Shown here: positions 6,006-10,793 of the stretch, in pieces
Layout: the number at the start of each line of letters is the position of its first letter
Numbering within the stretch: position 1 is the first letter of the stretch
Position numbers and translations under genes: made by a program
The notes under the pieces: generated by a model
What the model was told of the DNA's origin: nothing
Seen by the model: only the letters and a program-made list of their open reading frames with translations
Databases searched by the model: none
Source: Autumnicola edwardsiae
Lineage (GTDB): Bacteria > Bacteroidota > Bacteroidia > Flavobacteriales > Flavobacteriaceae
DNA length: 10,793 bases
Reading direction: 5' to 3'
NCBI RefSeq assembly: GCF_031846505.1
Contig: NZ_JAVRHP010000106.1
Coordinates: 1-10,793 of the forward strand

Positions 6006-7055
6006 TCAGCTTAACAACCGCTTCATATTTACATCTTCATAATTGCGTTTCACGAAATCCAGGGCAGTCCGTAGAATCTGGCCCATTGTGCTGGCACGCT
6101 TAAATTTGACATCATTGGTATATTTATAAAGATCCTGCCGCAGGTTTTTAACCTTGTCCCCGGTAGAAACATGATCGTTAATCATACATCTTATCAATTC
6201 TTTGTACCTGCTTTTGGTATTGATAATCCGCTTGGCAAGTAGTGAGCGTTCCTCTTTCCTGTATTGTTCTATAGAAGATTCCTGCAATTTTTCTGAAACT
6301 AACTTTACCATTTTAAAATTTTCCTTAAAAAACTGGGGCCGGTAAACCTTTAGATTTCCCTCGTAACATTGTTGGTCAAAATCTATTGCTCTAATCTGGT
6401 ATTGCACATGGTCAAAATCGTGCGTAGGGATTACCACGTAATTATAAGAACGCATATCTCCCAAAAGCCGTACGGTACAGCGTTCATTAAACTTCACAAA
6501 CTGCTTGGCGATTTGCGTTTGCTCCCTGTCACTACAGGTTGGCATGTGATCTTCAATAAAAACATCTCCGGGAATACCTGCAATATGCTCTTCAATTAAA
6601 GTTTCTTTATAAACCAGGAAATTAATCCTGTGTGGGGAAAGCAAGTGCTCGAATTCGAGACCGTAAACCCTTGAAGCATCTGCAGTTTTTACGTAGAAAT
6701 AAGTAAAACTATCATTTAAAATATTCCGCACTTTTACGCGAAATGGTTTCGAATTTCCAAAAGTGCAATAATCTATCGCATCAATATTCAGAAATTCCAG
6801 GGAGTCATCACTACCGTCAGAATGCAGGATCGTATAGACTTTTTTAAGGCTCTCGTCAATTTCCAGGCGCTCATGGTCGGGATAGTAACAACGAACCCAA
6901 AATGTATCTTCTTCATGTTGATCGTAAACCACTATAGAACCAGAAAACCTCAGCAAATCTTCATAAAACACAGGGATCATTGTGTTGCGGTTGTATTTCG
7001 CCAAATATCTGTTAAAACGTTCATTTATTGGGAAAGAAGGCTTCTTCTTCGACAT
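6006..7055 (-). CDS. Conserved protein of unknown function, possible divergent kinase-like fold
   Basis: I do not recognise a named family; I believe similar ~350-residue proteins occur in many flavobacteria. There is no signal peptide or membrane segment. With the ATG at 7055 it has 349 residues and starts MSKKKPSFPINERF. ATG 7070 (354 residues) is possible; TTG 7091 is unlikely because it lies inside a -7 promoter element. The residue order resembles kinase-like folds: a strand with lysine, YFYVK (K123); a helix with GLEFEHL (E134 or E136); a hinge-like LIEEHIAG (E155/E156); a loop GDMRSYN with D200 and N205 spaced as in kinase HRD-x4-N; and IDFD (D225) in place of DFG. This is inference from pattern alone, and a glycine-rich loop is not obvious. 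The C-terminal third (about 255-349) is basic and helical. It is divergent from an ABC exporter operon and may share control with it. Confidence 0.72.
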   Translation of the reverse strand: MSKKKPSFPINERFNRYLAKYNRNTMIPVFYEDLLRFSGSIVVYDQHEEDTFWVRCYYPDHERLEIDESLKKVYTILHSDGSDDSLEFLNIDAIDYCTFGNSKPFRVKVRNILNDSFTYFYVKTADASRVYGLEFEHLLSPHRINFLVYKETLIEEHIAGIPGDVFIEDHMPTCSDREQTQIAKQFVKFNERCTVRLLGDMRSYNYVVIPTHDFDHVQYQIRAIDFDQQCYEGNLKVYRPQFFKENFKMVKLVSEKLQESSIEQYRKEERSLLAKRIINTKSRYKELIRCMINDHVSTGDKVKNLRQDLYKYTNDVKFKRASTMGQILRTALDFVKRNYEDVNMKRLLS

Positions 7056-7088
7056 TAATTTCTGCTCCATATATCCATTGGTTTTACC

Positions 7089-7096
7089 CAAAAATA
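7089..7096 (-). promoter_or_regulatory. -7 promoter element of the minus-strand unknown gene
   Basis: On the minus strand, 7096 to 7089 reads TATTTTTG, an exact TAnnTTTG match. A TTTTG lies further upstream (minus strand 7125-7121) but 24 bases from the element, longer than the usual 19-21, so the -33 partner is uncertain. Transcription would begin near 7082, giving a leader of about 27 bases to ATG 7055 or 12 to ATG 7070. Confidence 0.5.
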
Positions 7097-7119
7097 CAGT
7101 TTCTAGTGAGAAACCTGTA
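7095..7119. promoter_or_regulatory. Operator-like imperfect palindrome in the divergent promoter region
   Basis: TACAGTTTCT (7095-7104) and AGAAACCTGTA (7109-7119) are reverse complements apart from one extra base in the right arm, with AGTG between them. The element overlaps the first two bases of the minus-strand -7 element and lies 44 bases before the TTG start of the ABC ATPase. The position suits a repressor site acting on the minus-strand gene and perhaps on the exporter operon, but no regulator is encoded nearby. Confidence 0.45.
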
Positions 7120-7162
7120 ACAAAACGCGATATTCGTAGTCCTATTTAAAACATTTCATCAA

Positions 7163-8068
7163 TTGGAAACAATCCTAAGCATCACCAATCTTACTAAAAA
7201 ATACGGTTCACTTACGGCTGTAGATAATTTGTCTTTCACCATTGAAAAAGGAAATGTCTACGGAATTTTAGGCCCTAATGGTAGCGGTAAATCCACAACT
7301 TTAGGAATGGTCCTTAATGTCGTAAATAAAACCAGCGGAGATTTTCTCTGGTTTGACGGAAAAGAATCTACGCATGAAGCTTTAAAAAAAGTAGGGGCAA
7401 TAATAGAGCATCCCAACTTTTATCCATACATGACGGCGGCCCAAAATTTGGCCTTGGTTTGCAAAATTAAAAATATTCCGCCTGCAAAAATTGAGGAAAA
7501 ACTGGAACTGGTAGGACTTTTAGATAGAAAAAACAGCAAGTTTAAAACCTATTCCCTGGGAATGAAGCAGCGTCTTGCAATCGCTTCTGCCCTGCTCAAT
7601 GATCCTGAAATCCTTATTCTAGATGAACCCACAAACGGACTCGATCCCCAGGGAATTCATCAGATTCGGGAAATTATCAGGAAAATTGCCTCCATGGGTA
7701 CAACCATCCTCCTCGCTTCGCATTTGCTGGATGAGGTTGAAAAAGTCTGTTCTCATGTGGTAATCATCCGGAATGGCGTGAAACTCTATACCGGCCCTGT
7801 AGACGGAATTAATGCCAGTCACGGCTTTTTTGAACTTAGAGCGAAAGATACAGCACGCCTTCAAGAATTGCTTGGAAACCATCCCGCGATTGGAAAAATC
7901 ACGCTGAATGGTGATCTGGTAACAGCCATACTTGAAGAACCCATGGATGCTGAAGTAATTAACGAATATTTGTTTGAAAAAGGTCTCTCCTTATGTTACC
8001 TCGTAAAGAGAAAACAAAGCCTGGAAGAACAGTTCCTTCAATTAACTAACCAAACAAATAAAGCCTGA
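7163..8068 (+). CDS. ABC transporter ATP-binding protein, BcrA/NatA-like exporter type
   Basis: This is the ATPase of an ABC-2 exporter. The 301-residue protein has Walker A GPNGSGKST (37-45), the signature SLGMKQ (131-136), Walker B ILILDE (150-155), the D-loop GLD (159-161) and the switch histidine H187 in LLASHLLDEVE. The usual Q-loop glutamine is replaced in GAIIEHPNFYPYMT (78-91), where E82 takes its place, as is typical of bacitracin- and lantibiotic-immunity-like exporters. A ~90-residue C-terminal extension follows the nucleotide-binding core. The start is TTG: an in-frame TAA at 7118-7120 and the absence of ATG or GTG before the first strand leave no better choice. Its stop shares one base with the start of the permease gene. 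The substrate cannot be inferred; the family includes drug, peptide and Na+ exporters. Confidence 0.92.
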   Translation: METILSITNLTKKYGSLTAVDNLSFTIEKGNVYGILGPNGSGKSTTLGMVLNVVNKTSGDFLWFDGKESTHEALKKVGAIIEHPNFYPYMTAAQNLALVCKIKNIPPAKIEEKLELVGLLDRKNSKFKTYSLGMKQRLAIASALLNDPEILILDEPTNGLDPQGIHQIREIIRKIASMGTTILLASHLLDEVEKVCSHVVIIRNGVKLYTGPVDGINASHGFFELRAKDTARLQELLGNHPAIGKITLNGDLVTAILEEPMDAEVINEYLFEKGLSLCYLVKRKQSLEEQFLQLTNQTNKA

Positions 8069-8904
8069 TGTTACGATTATTAAACATAGAATTTCATAAA
8101 CTAAAATACAGTCGTTCAGCAAAAATTTTAACGCTCACGTATTTTATCCTTATCACATTTATCGCTCTTTTCGCTTCCATAGAATTTAATTTTGGCAACA
8201 TCCAGTTTAGAGTAGCAGACCAGGGAATTTTTAATTTTCCATATATCTGGCATTTTAACAGCTATATAGCAGCGATGCTTAAATTGTTCCTGGCAATTGT
8301 TATTGTTTCGATGATGTCCAACGAATACAGCAACAGGACGTTAAAACAAAACCTTATAGATGGCCTGAGCAAAAAAGAATTTGTACTCTCAAAATTCCTG
8401 ACCGTGCTTGTTTTCTCGCTGGTTTCAACTTTATTCCTGTTCATCGTTTCTTTAATTCTGGGGCTTTCGTTTTCAGATTTTACCGAATTCTCCATAGTCT
8501 TCTCAGATTTGGAATATCTTTTGGGATACTTTGTAAAACTTACCGCATTTTTTGCTTTCTGTATGTTTTTGGGAATTTTGGTGAAACGCTCGGCATTTGC
8601 GCTGGGTTTCCTTTTTATCTGGTGGATCATAGAAAGTATTACCTACGGGGTTTTAAAGTGGAAAGTTTTTAAAGGTTCAGAAACTGCAGATCAGATTGCG
8701 CGCTTCTTTCCGCTGGAAAGCATGGCGAATATTATTAAGGAGCCGTTTTCTAGGCTAAACGCCTTCCAGGCCGCCGCAAATCAATTGGGATCTGAATTTG
8801 AAAAGGATTACGGCATCCATTGGTACCAGCTTTTAATAGTTATTGCCTGGACATTTATTTTTGTATATTTCTCCTACCGGCTGTTGAAAAAGCGGGATTT
8901 GTAA
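8068..8904 (+). CDS. ABC-2 family transporter permease
   Basis: This is the membrane partner of the preceding ATPase, overlapping it as TGATG. The 278-residue protein has about six hydrophobic segments, near 20-38, 64-82, 110-132, 150-171, 174-192 and 252-270. After the second segment comes SNEYSNRTLKQNLIDGLSKKEF (84-105), the cytoplasmic coupling region typical of ABC-2 and lantibiotic-immunity permeases. A large extracytoplasmic part lies between the fifth and sixth segments (about 195-250). With one ATPase and one permease gene the transporter is probably a homodimer of each. No periplasmic binding protein gene is present, in keeping with an exporter. The substrate is unknown. Confidence 0.88.
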   Translation: MLRLLNIEFHKLKYSRSAKILTLTYFILITFIALFASIEFNFGNIQFRVADQGIFNFPYIWHFNSYIAAMLKLFLAIVIVSMMSNEYSNRTLKQNLIDGLSKKEFVLSKFLTVLVFSLVSTLFLFIVSLILGLSFSDFTEFSIVFSDLEYLLGYFVKLTAFFAFCMFLGILVKRSAFALGFLFIWWIIESITYGVLKWKVFKGSETADQIARFFPLESMANIIKEPFSRLNAFQAAANQLGSEFEKDYGIHWYQLLIVIAWTFIFVYFSYRLLKKRDL

Positions 8905-8939
8905 TTGTGGGCTAATTTGATTTTCAGTTTTAATTTCAG

Positions 8940-8975
8940 TGCTCTTTAAATGCATTAACCATAAAAAGAAGAGCA
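8940..8975 (+). other. Stem-loop between the exporter operon and uvrB
   Basis: TGCTCTT (8940-8946) and AAGAGCA (8969-8975) form a 7-bp stem with a 22-base loop that contains ATGCAT. It lies 36 bases after the permease stop and could help terminate that operon, but no T tract follows. An 11-base direct repeat, TTGATTTTCAG, flanks it at 8917-8927 and 8996-9006. No gene is visible in 8905-9060. Confidence 0.35.
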
Positions 8976-9009
8976 ATTTGAATTAAAAGATCGAATTGAT
9001 TTTCAGGAG

Positions 9010-9040
9010 TTTGAATAGGCACGGGAATTGCTTAATTTCG
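9010..9040 (+). promoter_or_regulatory. Bacteroidota-type promoter of uvrB
   Basis: TTTG (9010-9013) is separated by 19 bases from TAATTTCG (9033-9040), which matches the TAnnTTTG -7 consensus at all but one position. Spacing is what the Bacteroidota housekeeping sigma factor prefers. Transcription would begin near 9047, leaving a leader of about 14 bases before the ATG. No obvious SOS-type palindrome overlaps it. Confidence 0.62.
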
Positions 9041-9060
9041 CGTGGCTAAGAAAAGAATAC

Positions 9061-10793
9061 ATGAAATTCAAGATAGAATCAGATTATAAACCTACCGGTG
9101 ACCAGCCGGAGGCAATAAAGCAGCTTGTAACAGGTCTTAACCGCAACGATCAGTACCAGACCTTACTTGGGGTTACGGGCTCGGGAAAAACTTTTTCTGT
9201 TGCAAATGTTATTGAAGAGGTACAAAAACCCACACTTGTTCTTGCCCACAACAAAACGCTTGCCGCACAATTATATTCAGAATTCAAGCATTTTTTCCCC
9301 GACAATGCAGTAGAATATTTTGTGAGCTACTACGATTATTATCAGCCGGAAGCTTTTATCCCTTCTTCGGGAACATATATTGAAAAGGATTTGTCTATTA
9401 ATGAAGAAATCGAAAAGCTAAGGCTGAGTACCACTTCTTCCCTTTTAAGCGGCCGCCGGGATGTGCTGGTGGTGGCATCGGTTTCCTGCCTTTATGGTAT
9501 TGGAAATCCAGTGGAATTTAAGAAAAACGTGGTGTCGATAGAACGGGACATGAATATTTCCCGAACCAAATTGCTGCACAAACTGGTGCAAAGTCTTTAT
9601 TCCCGGACCGAAGCTGAGTTTTCTCATGGAAACTTCAGAATAAAAGGGGATACTGTAGATGTTTTCCCGAGTTACGCAGATAATGCCTTCAGAATTCACT
9701 TTTTTGGAGATGAAATTGAAGAAATTGAAGCCTTTGATCCGGGAACAAATGATGTTGTGGAAAAGTATGACCGGCTGAATATTTATCCGGCGAACATGTT
9801 TGTAACTTCACCAGATGTCCTACAGGGCGCAATACGCAACATTCAGGACGATTTGGTGAAGCAGGTAGATTACTTCAGGGATATTGGAAAACACCTGGAG
9901 GCAAAACGGCTTGATGAAAGGACAAATTTCGACCTGGAAATGATCCGTGAACTTGGCTATTGCTCCGGAATTGAGAATTATTCGCGATACCTTGACGGAA
10001 GAAAACCGGGTACGCGGCCTTTCTGTTTACTAGACTATTTCCCAGATGATTATTTGATGGTGGTGGACGAAAGCCATGTTACCATTCCGCAGGTACACGC
10101 GATGTACGGTGGTGACCGCTCCAGGAAGGAGACGCTGGTGGATTATGGCTTTAGACTTCCCGCGGCGATGGATAACCGACCTTTAAAATTTGAAGAATTT
10201 GAAGCCCTGCAAAATCAGGTGATCTATGTGAGCGCTACCCCGGCAGATTATGAACTTCAGAAAACCGAAGGAGTTTATGTGGAACAGGTAATTAGGCCCA
10301 CCGGCTTGCTGGATCCGGTTATAGAAGTGCGACCCAGCCTTAACCAGATCGATGATTTAATTGAAGAAATTCATATTCGGGTAGAAAAAGATGAGCGGGT
10401 ACTGGTTACCACTTTAACTAAAAGAATGGCTGAAGAACTAACCAAGTATTTGACCCGCATCGATATTCGCTGTAGATATATTCATTCTGATGTGGATACT
10501 CTGGAAAGGGTAGAAATTATGCAGGATTTAAGAAAAGGGATCTTCGATGTACTTATTGGGGTGAACCTTTTAAGGGAAGGACTCGATTTACCTGAGGTTT
10601 CCCTTGTTGCAATTATTGATGCCGACAAAGAAGGTTTCTTACGTAGTAACCGCTCCCTCACCCAAACCATAGGTCGTGCGGCACGGCACGTAGAAGGAAA
10701 AGCAATTCTGTATGCAGATAAAATTACCGACAGTATGCAGAAGACGATGGATGAAACCGAATATCGCCGCCAGAAACAAATTGACTATAACGA
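9061..10793 (+). CDS. uvrB: Excinuclease ABC subunit B (UvrB), 3' end outside the window
   Basis: UvrB is the damage-verifying helicase-like subunit of nucleotide excision repair; it is loaded by UvrA and recruits UvrC to cut on both sides of a lesion. The frame is open from ATG 9061 to the window edge, 577 codons, so about 85-95 residues including the C-terminal UvrA/UvrC-interacting UVR domain are missing. Visible motifs are YKPTGDQPEAI (9-19), Walker A GVTGSGKT (37-44), the damage-probing beta-hairpin with Y90, Y91, Y93 and Y94 in SYYDYYQPEA, IEKLRLSTTSSLLSGR in the DNA-binding region, DESH (336-339), SATP in motif IV's neighbourhood, and the motif VI segment QTIGRAARH (535-543). These positions agree with well-studied UvrB proteins, which supports the start. 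The gene has its own promoter and no partner uvr gene in view. Confidence 0.97.
   Translation, partial: MKFKIESDYKPTGDQPEAIKQLVTGLNRNDQYQTLLGVTGSGKTFSVANVIEEVQKPTLVLAHNKTLAAQLYSEFKHFFPDNAVEYFVSYYDYYQPEAFIPSSGTYIEKDLSINEEIEKLRLSTTSSLLSGRRDVLVVASVSCLYGIGNPVEFKKNVVSIERDMNISRTKLLHKLVQSLYSRTEAEFSHGNFRIKGDTVDVFPSYADNAFRIHFFGDEIEEIEAFDPGTNDVVEKYDRLNIYPANMFVTSPDVLQGAIRNIQDDLVKQVDYFRDIGKHLEAKRLDERTNFDLEMIRELGYCSGIENYSRYLDGRKPGTRPFCLLDYFPDDYLMVVDESHVTIPQVHAMYGGDRSRKETLVDYGFRLPAAMDNRPLKFEEFEALQNQVIYVSATPADYELQKTEGVYVEQVIRPTGLLDPVIEVRPSLNQIDDLIEEIHIRVEKDERVLVTTLTKRMAEELTKYLTRIDIRCRYIHSDVDTLERVEIMQDLRKGIFDVLIGVNLLREGLDLPEVSLVAIIDADKEGFLRSNRSLTQTIGRAARHVEGKAILYADKITDSMQKTMDETEYRRQKQIDYN

Noticed and set aside
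5851..6042. 63-codon plus-strand reading frame in the convergent gap
   Set aside because: It is the repeat core and heptads read as protein, with no family resemblance, and it runs into the antisense of the downstream minus-strand gene.
7056..7091. Extended N terminus of the minus-strand unknown from TTG 7091
   Set aside because: The TTG is part of the TATTTTTG -7 element. The ATG codons at 7070 or 7055 fit better.
6006..8904. Possible defence or toxin-antitoxin system made of the kinase-like protein and the divergent ABC exporter
   Set aside because: The only link is adjacency and a shared promoter gap. There are no nuclease, toxin or sensor domains, and the exporter is an ordinary BcrA/ABC-2 type.
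9370..9375. Glycine (G104) in the UvrB beta-hairpin region where E. coli UvrB has aspartate
   Set aside because: I believe Bacteroidota UvrB proteins commonly read this way, and all catalytic and hairpin tyrosine residues are intact.
9445..10670. Minus-strand reading frames of 62-84 codons inside uvrB
   Set aside because: They are antisense shadows of strongly conserved UvrB coding sequence.

Overview
The window reads as a chromosomal, mostly housekeeping segment of a Bacteroidota genome, most likely a marine-type flavobacterium. Support comes from AT-rich coding sequence, promoters of the Bacteroidota type (TTG near -33 and TAnnTTTG near -7), almost no Shine-Dalgarno signals, GTG/TTG starts on three genes, and proteins that resemble flavobacterial homologues (the GTG-started CCA enzyme, the Bacteroidota form of COX15/CtaA, a PRiA4b ORF-3-like protein and an NdpA-like protein). 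No phage, insertion sequence, tRNA, rRNA or CRISPR array is visible.

Layout. Positions 1-764 hold the 3' part of a GT4 glycosyltransferase whose end overlaps a TsaC/Sua5-type threonylcarbamoyl-AMP synthase (754-1326). After a gap with a perfect 16-bp-arm palindrome comes a CCA-adding tRNA nucleotidyltransferase (1445-2866), so two tRNA-maturation genes are neighbours. Next are heme A synthase (3002-4027), a small acidic PRiA4b ORF-3-like protein (4051-4551) and an NdpA-type nucleoid-associated protein (4600-5658). A 347-bp convergent gap (5659-6005) carries three ~98-100 bp tandem repeat units, GA-rich heptads and a bidirectional terminator-like hairpin. On the minus strand, 7055-6006 encodes a conserved protein of unknown function. 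It is divergent from a two-gene ABC exporter operon (7163-8904), and an operator-like palindrome lies between them. uvrB starts at 9061 with a good promoter and runs off the right edge.

The genes do not form one pathway: they cover envelope glycosylation, tRNA maturation, respiratory heme A, nucleoid function, an exporter and nucleotide excision repair. I see no convincing new multi-gene system. The parts most worth following up are the minus-strand unknown, whose residue pattern fits a divergent kinase-like fold; the GA-rich heptads that follow three stop codons in the sense orientation; the ~98-100 bp tandem repeat; and the palindrome in the divergent promoter region.
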